From Metellina segmentata (taxonomy: Eukaryota > Arthropoda > Arachnida > Araneae > Tetragnathidae), in assembly GCA_947359465.1 (NCBI GenBank), contig OX375880.1, positions 10,230,432 to 10,294,431 on the forward strand: 64,000 nucleotides of DNA. The letters are read 5' to 3'. Positions 44,550 to 56,124 of the stretch are shown piece after piece. Within the stretch, counting starts at the first letter, position 1. Each line of letters begins with the position of its first letter. The notes under the pieces are model-generated. The model did no database searches. It saw only the letters and a program-made list of their open reading frames with translations, and had not been told where the DNA came from. A program made the position numbers and the translations under genes.

Positions 44550-45126
44550 CTGTGGATGACGTCACTAAAACGTTGTTTGTACAAACAGATAGCGTTGGTT
44601 TCCTACAGAGCGTTGTTTGTGAGCGCAACGTAAATTAGCGGAGCCGCTATTTGTCTATTTATAAATCTGTTTTTGGTATCATCCTGACGTATCACGACTG
44701 CTAGATAACGGCTCCTCTTTTGTACGAAACCGTAGCTTTAGTCCGCTTATCACCGTATCCGCCACTGATCTTATCACATCTAGGATCTATGTTTAAGATA
44801 ACATCCATTTAACTTTTGATAAAGACACAAATAGAGAAACGAATCAGTATTTTCTAATGATAAAAAACACACATCCGATAAGAAGATATCGATTCAGCTG
44901 GCTTGACTTCATTTTGACGTTTTTAAATTTTCATGCTGTGAACAAGAACATGAGGTCATTGAAATCTTTGTATAAGATAATCAAAATTATTTCCAGTATT
45001 TTGACTTATCTATAGACGGTTAGTTTGGTTTAATTTTATAGTGCACTGGCCATATCTGTGGCCAAACGCTAGAAAACGTCGAGTAACTGGACATACAAGC
45101 GCAAAGAAAGTTTCTACTAATACAGA
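44550..45126. other. no gene seen
   Basis: Two 'gcgttgtttgt' blocks at 44570-44615 form a short local duplication. Nothing else. Confidence 0.35.
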
Positions 45127-45430
45127 AGATGTAATGGTAATGGTAATTGTAATTAACGTCGTACTAGAGCAACACAACGGGCTATTGACGACGGTCCGGG
45201 ATCAATCCCTTAAGGGAAAGAAACGAGGATAACACCACGTAATTTTGAACCACAGTCAGATGACGCGGCAACACCTGAACTGGCACCCCACTCTCCAAAC
45301 TTCCATTCCAACCCAACGTGTGGACTCTCGGCCACGACAGATTTAAGGTGCAACAGCCGCCTCTACAGCATACGCTTACAAACATCCATGCCCGGAACAG
45401 GATTCGAACCAGAAACCTTCCGATCTAGAG
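45127..45430 (-). repeat. SINE, head type A, nearly full length
   Basis: Tail 'gtaatggtaatggtaattg', full body, and most of the type A head ('ggattcgaaccagaaacctt'). It ends at 'gatctagag' before the A box. Confidence 0.88.
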
Positions 45431-45560
45431 ATACAGAAGAGAGAAATACACTGAGGGAGAGGAATACACCTGACAAGAATTCATCCCGCGCTGCCTACAA
45501 CTCGAGGATTGCTAGCGCAGTGGAATACCCACTGAGCCACGTCAGCCCACATGGCACTAA
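45431..45560 (-). repeat. tRNA-like fragment of another repeat
   Basis: The minus strand reads 'gacgtggctcagtgggtatt', an A-box-like stretch, and 'ctcgagttgtagg' further on. It appears to have replaced the 5' end of the neighbouring SINE. Confidence 0.4.
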
Positions 45561-45599
45561 GTGATTATGATTAATTGGTAAGACGTTGGGCAGTGAAAA

Positions 45600-45935
45600 G
45601 GTAATTGGTAATTTGTAGTTAACGTCGTACTAGAGTAACACAACGGGCTATTGACGACGGTCCGGGATCAGTCCCTTAAGGGAAAGATCCGAGGACAACA
45701 CCTCGTAATTTTGAACCACGGTCAAATGACGAAGCAACACCTGAGCTGGCACCCCACTCTCCAAACTTCCACACCCACCCAACGTGAGGACTTTCGGCCA
45801 CGACAGATTTAAGGTGCACCAGCCGCCTCTACACCATACGTTCACAAACATCCATGCCCGGACCCCCCGGATTCGAACAGGAACCTTCCGATCTAGAGGT
45901 TAACACCTTAACCTCTATACCGGTTGGTCGGCGGC
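45600..45935 (-). repeat. full-length SINE, head type A
   Basis: Complete copy: tail, body, then 'ccggattcgaacaggaacct' (B box) and 'ggttaacaccttaacctcta' (A-box region) to 'ggttggtcggcggc', the 5' end also seen at 58592. Confidence 0.9.
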
Positions 45936-46134
45936 AGTGAAAAGGTAGTAAAATTTTTAAGTATTTAATTATTATGATTTATAAATTTTTTTTATCTCCC
46001 CTGATAACAATATTTTTTTAATTTAGAAAAAATGTATTTCTACGATTCGCTGGTTGCTGGAGTAGTGAGCAAACCCACTGAATCATGGCGACCACTTTAT
46101 ATACAGGAAAACAGTTATTTCAGTTGAACTACCA
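45936..46134. other. no gene seen
   Basis: AT-rich spacer between SINE copies. Confidence 0.35.
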
Positions 46135-46295
46135 GTAGGTAGGTATTTTTTAATCAATGTAGCACTGGGAGAAAGAAGTCGGACTATCGGCGACGTCTGG
46201 AATGAAACGTAAAGGGAAAGGTCCGAGGACAACACGTAATTTTGAACCACGGTCAGATGACAAGGCGACACCTGAGATGGCACCTAATTTCGGAG
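46135..46295 (-). repeat. SINE fragment (type B tail)
   Basis: 'aggtaggtattttttaatca', 'gtagcactgggag' and 'aattttgaaccacggtcaga', then truncated. Confidence 0.75.
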
Positions 46296-46799
<504 letters not shown>

Positions 46800-47699
46800 C
46801 TCAGAATTTGAGAAAAACATCAACTTAAAGATACTATAAAACTTATATTCAAATAGTATAATCTTCTTTTAAATTTTAGGTAAATATTTATGGTTATAAC
46901 TTCTATTATATTCAATAGAATAGGAATATAACACGCTGGGGCATCTCATACATATTTTTCAATGACACAACATCGACACTTTTATTTTTTGACTTGTGTC
47001 ACTTTTATTGGCTGGGTTGTTATATGTCTGCACTAAGAGACAGAATATAAAACAAAGAACTATACAGCCGGGATGTATTCAACCTGAACACGTAAGTTAA
47101 AACTTACCATGCAAGTGTGCTAGGTACAGACATAGCATAGTAGGCAATATAATTTCAAGATCGAAAAAAATTTATTTTGATTACAAAACCCATAATACAT
47201 TTTTGTTATAATTGTTTTCGTATCCGGGATAGTTACAGCTTTAGAGCACTCTGTCAGTGTGTGTTTATTGTTACTGTTATTATTTCATAATTTTATAAAG
47301 TAAATTTCGCTAATTGGGTTGTGTCCTATGATCTTTTACCTAATTTATCTTTCCATTTGTTCGTTATGGCGTTTGAGGAGTGTATGAGCAATGTTTAGCG
47401 GTGCTGCCATCTACACTTATTCCCGTTAACTAATTTTCAATATTTCTTTTTTGTCGGACAACTTTCAATTTTTCCTTAGCAGTGTGTATATACAGGGTGT
47501 TTTTCTCATAGGGTACCTTTTTGTATTCGAGCGACTTTTAAGTCACACGCTTCCGTTTTTCGCACATTTTTATACAATGAATTACAATTTATAGAATATG
47601 ATATCGGTCACATAAGCGTCTCTCGTCGTTATGCAAATACAGGCTTTTTAGACCTCATCAGTTTCTTCTTGCTTCATGTTGAAATCGGCGGATAAGTAA
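46800..47699. other. no gene seen
   Basis: 0.9 kb without a recognised repeat or frame. Confidence 0.4.
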
Positions 47700-47860
47700 C
47701 TGAACAGGTAAGTAGGTATCTTTAATGATGTCGTACTTGAGCAACATAACGGGCTATTGGTGACGATCCGGGTAAGGTGAGGAAAGGTAATTTTGATTAA
47801 CGGTCGTACTAGAGCATCACAGTGGGCTGTTGACAACGGTCCGGGATCAATCCCCTAAGG
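47700..47860 (-). repeat. two SINE 3' pieces; the second is the hAT target
   Basis: 47703-47770 is a 3' piece with (TACC)-type tail. 47776-47860 is a second tail-to-body piece ending 'gatcaatcccctaagg', where the hAT element enters. The body resumes at 51266 ('gaaagatccgaggaaaac') and runs to about 51375. Confidence 0.85.
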
Positions 47861-48298
47861 CAGTGTTTCCCAAAGTGTGGTACGCGTACCCCCAGGGGTA
47901 CGGGAAGAGTTTGGTGGGGGTACGCGTTGCACCGGAGTTTGGTAGGGATATGCACTGTACTGTACTTAGCTGCGCCTTATTCTACGTTCTCATGAGTCAA
48001 GCGAAAAGAGTCTTGTGAGACGAGCGATGGTCCGGAATGACAAGGCGGATATGTACCACACTTCGTTACAGAAACAACTTACTTCGTTAATCCTCTGTCG
48101 GGGCAACCGTTACCCACTAATCTCGTAGATGGGGTATAAATATGCTTATTCTAGTAGTCTCTTATCTTTACCGGATGTTTGGACTCAACCTTTTAATTTT
48201 ATTCGCGCGCTTCGTGGACAGCTGTTAACGTCATTCTGATCTCTCAGGCACATTGCGCCCGAAAGCATTACACATATAAAGGTACGTTACAAGGCAAA

Positions 48299-48905
48299 TA
48301 AATTTCATTGTTTCACGTTCAAGACAAAGTGAACGCTGCCATCGCAAAACTGAAGTTATGGCAAAATAGAGTTGGTAATGGAGAAGTAGACTCGTTTCCC
48401 TCTCTTCGTGAGTTTATAACAAGTTCGACTACTAAAATTGATGCTGATACTCTGAAATGCATAACACAGCATATGGAGAGTTTGCAAGTGGGCTTGAGAA
48501 ACTATTTCCCTTGATTTGACCAAAAATATTGAATGGATAAGATATCCGTTTAACATTAACACAATATCCATGCCGTAAGATTTGTTGCACGCGGAAGAAA
48601 AGCAATTGTTAGAATTGGCTACAGACGGATTCTTGAAAAATAAACATGAGCGAACTTCAACATCATTCTGGTTACAAATGCAACTTGTGTATCCGGTTTT
48701 AACAGAAAAAGTTCTAAAATACATCTTGCCTTTTCCAATTTCATATTTATGTGAAGTTGCTTTTTTATCATTTGTAGACATTAAGTCGAAAAAAAGGAAC
48801 ATACTATTGGACGTGGAACCACATCTCGGATTAAAATTAACAACCAGGGAACCAAATTATGACGATCTGTTATCTCAGCACAAACAATTTTATCCTTCTC
48901 ATTGA
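48299..48905 (+). pseudogene. hAT transposase C-terminal part, copy 1
   Basis: Frame 1 to 48514 reads 'HVQDKVNAAIAKLKLW', 'SLREFI' and 'GLRNYFP'. A frameshift follows, then 'DLTKNIEWIRYPFNI', a TAA after 'SMP', and an open frame from 48582 to 48905. That last frame carries the hAT dimerisation signature 'LPFPISYLCEVAFLSFVDIK' and 'LKLTTREPNYDDLL', as in ZBED5/FAM200-type proteins. The catalytic N-terminal part is absent. The same frameshift and TAA occur in copy 2. Confidence 0.9.
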
Positions 48906-49030
48906 TCCAAATATATGTTATTTATAAAAACTTTTATTTATATTTTGTTATGAATAATTTTATTTCTCTTTTCTTATTATTTTGTGTATGTCACAAATAA
49001 AGGAGAATTTTTTTTGATTGTTATTAAATA

Positions 49031-51174
49031 CTAGCAGAAATACCCGGCTTTGCTCGGGTTGAATTAATAATATGTTGATTGAAAAGTCTTCAATTATTTT
49101 TCATAAAAGAATGTTAGCATCATTTAAGTGTACGGGAAAAAACATTTAATTACAATTTAACTTCTCCGTCGCTTCTACAGTTTACTTCGGACGCAAATAT
49201 GCATACATGTTGTATCCAACCATATAATCCATTTCATATTCTTCACACTTCTGCTGAAATTGATTTTAAGTTTTCGAGTTCCCGTGCATTCAATTTTAGT
49301 AAAAATGACGAATTTTCGGTGGATTGTCGTGCACTTAGTTTTCCTATGAATATGTTTTCATTGTGCCATTCTTTCTTCTAGTAAGTGATATTTTCGAATT
49401 TCATCATCAATATGAGAAGTCAGTAAATTAAATTGTTACAGTATTCGTTACTAATTTAATTTGAAGCAAATACACTTTTCCAGAAAATTCCATTCAGTGA
49501 CATGTGGAATAACACAGATTTTGTTTGAAATACATGTCATCAGAGTAGACAAATTAAACCCAATCGATAACAATTTTTTAATAAACAGAAGGATGATTTT
49601 ACAGCGCTTTTACAAAAAGAAAATCACTTAAAACGAACGATTCACATGCATCTAAGTTGTGTAAGAACAGTTTCAATAAATAGAGTAATCAACCTCGACT
49701 TTCTGTCTCTTAAGACAAAAAATTTCATTTTTTCAAAATTACTTAGTGTGATATTATTCCAAGATCAACAAAGTCTTGTTAAAAATTCCCGTTTCTCCAA
49801 CACACATACAGTTTTAAATTGAACCCTTATGGTACTTTTTAAGATCAGAAATTTGGTTCCTAAATGGAAAGCACGTATCTATTTAGAATGATAGATGTAG
49901 TTACTTGACTATGGCATAAGCTTTCAATAACACCCATGAAACACGAAAAACAAATGAAATTTAGTTTATTTAATCGTCTTTCAATGAAAAGGTATATAAA
50001 AATTTTTAAACATATTTTGAACTACAAAATATGACTACCAATTTAAAATTAACATAACCCATCTTATTTCAAAGTTATTTTTGAAATTTTTCATGTCATT
50101 TTAAAATAATAAATTCACATTTAAAAATATTTTGATTTGTAAATTTGATTTTTTTTTACCTACACACTATTACGTATTCAACCGAAGATTTAAAGAAAGT
50201 TGGTGGAAATATACATATACCACCATGAAATTACCCATGTCTAGTGATATTTTGCATGAAATAAATAAATAAAATCCAACTCCTAAATAATATTTCTGGA
50301 ATAGGTAATATACCGGAACACCATAATGCAAACAGAAACAAAATTCCGATCCTTAAAACAGTCAGATTTCTGAAAACAAAATATCTGTTCTAGAGTGTTG
50401 AATTTCTACTTCCTGAATATATTCTGAAGTAAAACAATTCGACAAAAAACTTGAACAATATTGATAAAGACAATGATTTATAAGCAAAAAGAACACATAT
50501 TTACAATACTTGGGAATCCCCAAATGCGACCGCAACCATCTCGTTTTCAACTCAAATACCCAAAAAAGGAATTATAAATCAAATTAAGCCCGTTGTGTTG
50601 CTCTAGTACGACGTTAACTAAAATTACCAAATTACCATTACCATAAATCAAATTAAAAAATTAAACATTAATTCTGAGGTTGCCAGATACCGAGTAGCAA
50701 AATTACGCTTTTATGATCAATGAGTTGATCGTTTAGGCTTTTAGTGCTCTATTATAAAATTTAAGTAAATATAAAATTAAATGTTCTAAATATTCTTTCT
50801 TCATCAATCAAATATTTATAAATATTATTTTCATCAGGGAAAGAAGTAAAAATTCAGTTCAAACATGAATATTATAGTTGAATTTATTTTAAAGAAATTG
50901 TTTTTCGATCAACACTGGTAAAGCAATCAGAGATGCGTATAGCAATCGTTTTATTCTCAATGTTATTTCTATGGCGATTTCAAATTTATTTTGGCTTAGG
51001 CCTTAGGTCAATTTTAGGCCTCTTAGGATTCGAATTTTTCAAAATCCTTTCTTAGTGCACCCCTATGGTATAAGAAAAATCACCCTGCAAAATCTCAGCT
51101 TCCTAGGACTTGTAGTTCTTGAGATACAGTGATGAATCAGTGAGTGAGTGATATTTGAATTTTATAAATATAGA
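49031..51174 (-). mobile_element. non-autonomous Helitron inside the hAT element
   Basis: On the minus strand it starts 'tctatatttataaaattc' (5' TC) and ends with the hairpin 'cccgagcaaagccggg' about 8 nt before a terminal CTAG, inserted between A and T. These are the Helitron hallmarks: no TSD and no inverted ends. The host hAT reads on across it, as shown by the uninterrupted copy at 54890-54900. No Rep/helicase coding was seen. Confidence 0.88.
50588..50642 (+). repeat. 55-bp SINE 3' end with 14-bp TSD, inside the Helitron
   Basis: 'gcccgttgtgttgctctagt' to the (ATTACC)-type tail, flanked by exact ATAAATCAAATTAA at 50574-50587 and 50643-50656. A severely 5'-truncated but clean retrotransposition event. 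Confidence 0.92.
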
Positions 51175-51257
51175 TATCCATTTTTTTGACGAGGGGTATT
51201 CAGAGTTATGAAATTTATAGAAGGGGTACACATATGTCAAAAGTTAGGGAAACACTG

Positions 51258-51380
51258 CCCTAAGGGAAAGATCCGAGGAAAACACCACGTAATTTTTAAC
51301 CACAATCAGATGACGAGGCGACATATGAGCTGGCGGCGACGTCCGGGCTCAACCTCCCAATAGAAGGATCCGACGTAATT
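51258..51380 (-). repeat. SINE body, continuation after the hAT element
   Basis: Second half of the SINE interrupted at 47860. It is followed by rearranged SINE-like sequence ('ggcgacgtccgggctcaacc'). Confidence 0.8.
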
Positions 51381-51786
51381 AAACAGAGCAGTCGTTATTG
51401 CAGATCAGGAAATACAAGGTTAATTCGTCCTTCCTCTTCATCCCTGTAGAGCAATCTGTTTGGTTTGTAATTTGCATTGGAAGCATTACTAGACTTTTTT
51501 AAGGACTTTTGAAACGTCAGGGCCTCGTTTCACTTTTCAGGTTTTTTTTTATAATATCTAACCGATATCAACCTTGTATGATGAGGCATCTACTTTGCAT
51601 TCACAGAAAAATCCTTTCTGTTTTCTAGTAATTTTATTACCTACAGCAAATACATAACATCAGTACATACATCAAGACAGCAACAGATGACACGTAACTA
51701 CAGACAAGGAGGGTCGTGACGGTCGCACTCGCGAAAGTGCGAACAGTAACTAGCTGATGTTCGGAGCCAAGAAGTGAGAACGGATT
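51381..51786. other. no gene seen
   Basis: Spacer between the nest and the LINE relic. Confidence 0.35.
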
Positions 51787-52440
51787 GATTGATAGTTGGG
51801 TTTTATGGCGCAAGGTCCAGAAAAGAACAAGCTGCGCCAAACGCAAGGTAAAATCATAAAATCAATATATATATAGAAATATTAAAAAGTAATATGTTTA
51901 AGAGAATCAAGCGCAAGAAGTTTATCACCTGAATAAAATATCAAATTCATGATGGATAAAATATGTATAAATTTAATTAAATAGCATTTAAAAAACCAAT
52001 TGTATAAAAAAAAAAAGGGGAAAGATTCGGGTGTGGGTTTTCCCCTATCAAATCCTGCATAGTTAAAATAGAGCTGTTAAAATATCTGCGACGGTGATGA
52101 TGAAATTCAGGGCAAACTATTAAAATGTGATGAACGGTAAAAGGTGTAAAGCAAGTATGGCATGAAGGAGCATTTTCTCCAAGTAATAAATGACGATGAG
52201 TAAATCTGGTATGTCCAATGCGGAGGCGAGTCAGTTTGACATCAATCCTCCGCAATGGAGCAACTGGCCAATGGTTAATGAGAGGTTTAATGAGATGAAA
52301 TTTGTTGTCGACTTGCAGGTTCCAGGATTCTTGCCATAAACTATAATAAAATCCTTCATTGAGCTCTTTGCGTCTGAAAAGGGTACAGCCATGGACAATG
52401 GGGTCGAGGCAGTTTTTGCAGCATTGTTAGCTGAGAAGAA
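51787..52440 (-). pseudogene. LINE (I/Jockey-like) 3' end: ORF2 C-terminus plus 3' UTR
   Basis: On the minus strand from about 52440, 'NEGFYYSLWQESWNLQVDNK' leads to 'RRIDVKLTRLRIGHTRFTH' and the zinc-knuckle-like 'CHTCFTPFTVHHILIVCPEF'. This is the segment after the RNase H region in many non-LTR retrotransposon ORF2 proteins. It stops at 51977 and is followed by a 3' UTR with 'gtttggcgcagcttg' and the 3' end 'caatcaatcc'. 5'-truncated. Related 3' ends lie at 25378 and about 57723. Confidence 0.82.
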
Positions 52441-52650
52441 CGGAAACTAAGCAGATTGAATCACGCCATCTTAAAGGCTTCTCAACAACGTTCTTGAAAA
52501 TGCGGTTACTGTCCGTTGTGAACGATTTGCGCGATGTCGCAAACTCTTTTCTATCTGAAATTAATCGACAGAAGTCTTACAACACATGTGGTTTGAATAA
52601 GGCTAAGGGTAGGGTATGTGGGAATAAGTTGAATCGATTATCATGCTGCA
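52441..52650. other. no gene seen
   Basis: May be further decayed LINE sequence; not recognised. Confidence 0.3.
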
Positions 52651-52920
52651 ATGTTTGCTCTTACCAACCCTAGTCAAAACGAATGGGATCTTGTACATCG
52701 ATGCAGAGAAAAACTAAATCACCTCGGGAAGGTTTAAGAGAAAAGTTGCTTTACAGCGGATTTCACGTCACTGTGGTGTATACGGCAATTAACAAGTGAA
52801 ACAATTGACAAAGACTGGAGCATAGTTGCCCAACTTAAATCCCATTTTCCTCAAGTACATCAGAGACTGGCGTATATGCACTCTCTAAATATTAACAGAC
52901 TAAATCTACAAAGAGATGTC
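52651..52920 (+). pseudogene. unrecognised coding relic
   Basis: Not recognised. One frame reads 'MFALTNPSQNEWDLVHRCRE', a TAA, then 'FTSLWCIRQLTSETIDKDWS' and 'SHFPQVHQRLAYMHSLNI'. The amino-acid use looks protein-like. It is ended by a SINE. No function is proposed. Confidence 0.3.
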
Positions 52921-52921
52921 T

Positions 52922-53129
52922 ACTGGTTGGTATTTATTCAACGTCGCACAGGAGCCCCAAAACGGATTATTGACGACGGTCCGGGATCAAACCCGAAGAG
53001 AAAGATCCAAAGCCCAATAGCACGTAACTTGGAGCCACGGTAAACTAGGCTCCCCACTCTCCAAACTACCACACCATGCCAACGTGAGGATATTTGAGAC
53101 TGTGGCAGATTTAACATCCAACAGCCTCC
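52922..53129 (-). repeat. SINE, type B tail, cut by a hAT element
   Basis: 'ggttggtatttattcaacgt', body, then 'gatttaacatccaacagcct', ending where 'cagtggcgtaggaagg' begins. Confidence 0.82.
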
Positions 53130-53935
53130 CAGTGGCGTAGGAAGGGGTGGGTGCTGGCCGCCACGGGTGTCATCACAGACGGGCGTGAAAAAATGGCCAA
53201 AAAAATTATTTTTTAATTAAAAAAATGGAAAAAGCTTACGATAATTAATTTTTATTCTTAAAACAAGTTTAATAACTTTTCATCTGACAATTAACTTCAA
53301 AAAGTTAACATAGTGCGTATTATTTCTGGAGTTGTGTTTTAGAAGAAATAAACCACGCTCAAAATACCTACAGATTGCTGGAATACATTTTGAAAAGCGT
53401 GTTATCAAAATGAGAAGTCTGAAGATATTTTTGAAAGACAAAAGAAATGAGATCATGGAGGAAGCACAGCAGTTTGCAACGAACACTTGTGACGAGATGG
53501 ACAATCCTTTAGTTGAAAAGAAGAATCGTCATAAAGAAGAAAATGATGACTGGAGAAAAGGCTCGAGATGAATCAATGACATTGAATGAAGAATTGAAAA
53601 GATCAATGTTCTAGCGGTTCTATAGTTCATTGACAGGTTTTTATCAAGAAATAGACACTCGCTGTCAAGACATGAAAAATATAACAGCTGGGTTTGCAGT
53701 TTCGGAACCCAAGAATCTGATTACAACTTCAGAAAACTAACTGCCATAGTTAATACCAAACTTAGTCGAAAACTCTGATGAACTTTCTGAAGTTGATATC
53801 CTTAGAGAGATTCCACGACTAAGAAAACATCTACGAGCTGCCAAAGTTTTAATAGAAGATTCTTTGGAATGGTCTTAAAGAATTTTAGAGTTTGTTGTTG
53901 AATATGAACTTTAAAATTCTGTACCAAATCTAACT
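53130..53935 (+). pseudogene. hAT-type (ZMYM1-like) transposase remnant
   Basis: Begins with 'cagtggcgtaggaaggggtg', a hAT-like end. On the plus strand from about 53340 come 'KYLQIAGIHFEKRVIKMRSL', 'DEMDNPLVEKKNRHKEEN', then with breaks 'RFYQEIDTRCQDMKNITAG' and 'LREIPRLRKHLRAAKV'. These resemble the middle-to-C-terminal part of zinc-finger MYM-type-1-like hAT proteins (DUF4371/dimerisation region). Several stops. The right end is not clear. Confidence 0.6.
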
Positions 53936-53936
53936 T

Positions 53937-53996
53937 TTCGTCATCTGACCGTTGTTCAAAATTACGTCTTGTTGTCCTCGAATCTTTCCTTTAGGA
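53937..53996 (+). repeat. SINE body, first part (hAT copy 2 target)
   Basis: 'tcatctgaccgttgttcaaa' to 'gaatctttcctttagga'. It resumes at 54971 after hAT copy 2. Confidence 0.85.
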
Positions 53997-54970
53997 CAGT
54001 GTTTCCCAAAGTGTGGTACGCGTACCCCCATGGGCACGGGAAGAGTTTGGTGGGGGTACGCGTAGCACCGGAGCTGTTAGCGTCATTCTGATCTCCCAGG
54101 CACATTGCGCCCGAATGCGTTACACATATAACGGTACGTTACAAGGTAAAGAAATTTCATTGCTTCACGTTCAAGATAAAGTGAACGCTGCCATCGCAAA
54201 ACTAAAGTTATGGCAAAAGAGATTTGGTAATGGAGAATTAGACTCGTTTCCCTCTCTTCGTGAGTTTATAACAAGTTCGACTACTAAAATTGATGCTGAT
54301 ACTCTGAAATGCATAACACAGCATATGGAGAGTTTGCAAGTGGGCTTGAGAAACTATTTCCCTTGATTTGACCAAAAATATTGAATGGATAAGATATCCG
54401 TTTAACATTAACACAATATCCATGCCGTAAGATTTGTTGCACGCGGAAGAAAAGCAATTGTTAGAATTGGCTACAGACGGATTCTTGAAAAATAAACATG
54501 AGCGAACTTCAACATCATTCTGGTTACAAATGCAACTTGTGTATCCGGTTTTAACAGAAAAAGTTCTAAAATACATCTTGCCTTTTCCAACTTCATATTT
54601 ATGTGAAGTTGCTTTTTTATCATTTGTAGACATTAAGTCGAAAAAAAGGAACATACTATTGGACGTGAAACCACATCTCAGATTAAAATTAACAACCAGG
54701 GAACCAAATTATGACGATCTGTTATCTCAGCACAAACAATTTCATCCTTCTCATTGATCCAAATAAACGTTATTTATAATATAACTTTTATTTATATTTT
54801 ATTGTGAATAATTTTATTTCCGTTTCCTTATTATTTTGTATATGCCACAAAAAAAAAAAAAAAAACATTTTGATTGTTATTAAAATATATCCATTTTTTG
54901 GACAAGGGGTACTCAGCTTTACGAAGATTATAGAAGGGGTACACATATGTCAAAAGTTTGGGAAACACTG
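53997..54970 (+). mobile_element. hAT (Buster-like) element copy 2
   Basis: Ends 'cagtgtttcccaaagtgtgg' and the inverted 'aaaagtttgggaaacactg'. Exact 8-bp TSD CTTTAGGA at 53989-53996 and 54971-54978 (nnnTAnnn). 974 bp; compared with copy 1 it lacks about 280 bp near the 5' end and has no Helitron. Confidence 0.93.
54142..54757 (+). pseudogene. hAT transposase C-terminal part, copy 2
   Basis: The same fragment as copy 1: 'HVQDKVNAAIAKLKLWQKR' to 'GLRNYFP' (to 54366), identical frameshift, identical TAA before 'DLLHAEEKQLLEL', and the dimerisation region 54434-54757 ('LPFPTSYLCEVAFLSFVDIK'). Confidence 0.9.
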
Positions 54971-55024
54971 CTTTAGGAGATTAATCCCGGACCATCGTCA
55001 ATAGCCCGCTGTATTGCTCTAGTA
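54971..55024 (+). repeat. SINE body, second part, cut by another hAT element
   Basis: 'gattaatcccggaccatcgt' to 'ttgctctagta', then 'caggagtggccaatattt' starts the next hAT element. The (ATTACC) tail is not found downstream in the window. Confidence 0.85.
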
Positions 55025-56041
55025 CAGGAGTGGCCAATATTTTTGGGAAGAGTGCCACTATCTGAAAAAAAAATATGCGTGCCACTTCCAACTTTTCCAA
55101 CACGTAAGTCTGAGTAGTGGAGATTTAAAAAATGAAATAAAACAAAAGTACGAACTTGGGTTTTATTGTTGTTAAACATTTTAAAAAGTTCAGTCAGTCA
55201 GGTTATGTATAAAATAAAAAGAAATAACTTGAAACATTTAAGTCTAAATAATTATTAAACAGTCAGTAATTAATTAATGTGGCTTTTGAATTTGTAGTTT
55301 TTTTTCATCTATATTAGGATTAGTTCTTGAATATGCTAACATAAGTAGGTGTTTTAGGTGCATATCAGTTAATCTTGAACGAAACTTTTATTTTATTATG
55401 TTCATAATAGAAAACATTTGTTCCCAAACATATGTTGATCCAAACCCACAACAATATCTGACATCCAAATCGTGTATGTTTGAAAAATTGCTGGTTGGTA
55501 CAAATTTCCAAAATTTAATATAATTTGGATCACTTGCAGTTGAAATAAGTTCCTTGTATTTGCTTTTTTGTATAGTATGGTGCTGTAGGTCAATAATTTT
55601 ATGTTTGGACTTCAGGTGGTAACAATTAACGTCTTACAGAGATATTAAAAAGGATTTGTGAAAAGATCAGCAGTTTTTTTATCATCTTGAAAATCATAAA
55701 ACCTAGCACTGAATGAATCCTGCAAAATGGATATTAAAATTTTAAATCGATCATTCTTCGGAGCATTATTGACTTTGGTAGTAGTTTCTACATTAATGTG
55801 AAATGTGTTAATCTTTTTTCTCCAAAATCGAGACAAGTTTGTTCACCAAAGAAGATATATGACCAACTAGGGTAGGAAAAATACAATCTTTTCCCTGTAA
55901 TCTTAAATTTAATTAATTTAAAGGTCCAGTAATATCTGTGCGAAAAGCTAAATCTCATAGCCAATTTTCATTCTTGAGTAGCAAGCACTCACTGAGCAGT
56001 TCATTGGTTTCTTCCAGATATTTTAAAACACACTTCCTTAA
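55025..56041 (-). pseudogene. hAT (GTF2IRD2/FAM200-like) transposase, C-terminal part
   Basis: The element end 'caggagtggccaatattt' is at 55025. On the minus strand from 56041: 'RKCVLKYLEETNELLSECLL', 'LAFRTDITGPLN', 'LQGKDCIFPTLVGHISSLVN' and, after breaks, the dimerisation block 'FGSTYVWEQMFSIMN' and 'FRSRLTDMHLKHLLMLAYS' near 55330. The frame joins exactly, across TTAA, to the N-terminal part at 63248-64000. Stops and frameshifts make it inactive. Confidence 0.85.
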
Positions 56042-56124
56042 GGGGGGGCCGGGACACAGTTTTCTATTTTTTTTGCTAGTAAAGATATTCCTTTGGAGTT
56101 TTTAATGAAGACATAGCACCTAAT

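Larger units (their letters stand above)
47861..51257 (+). mobile_element. hAT (Buster-like) element copy 1, split by a Helitron
   Basis: Ends 'cagtgtttcccaaagtgtgg' and the inverted 'aaaagttagggaaacactg'. Exact 8-bp TSD CCCTAAGG at 47853-47860 and 51258-51265, fitting the nnnTAnnn target of the Buster group. Excluding the Helitron (49031-51174) it is about 1.25 kb, so non-autonomous. Near copy at 53997-54970. Confidence 0.93.

Noticed and set aside
49031..49060. LTR or retrovirus-like boundary at the hAT interruption
   Set aside because: No TSD and no inverted or direct terminal repeats; the TC...CTAG termini with hairpin fit a Helitron.
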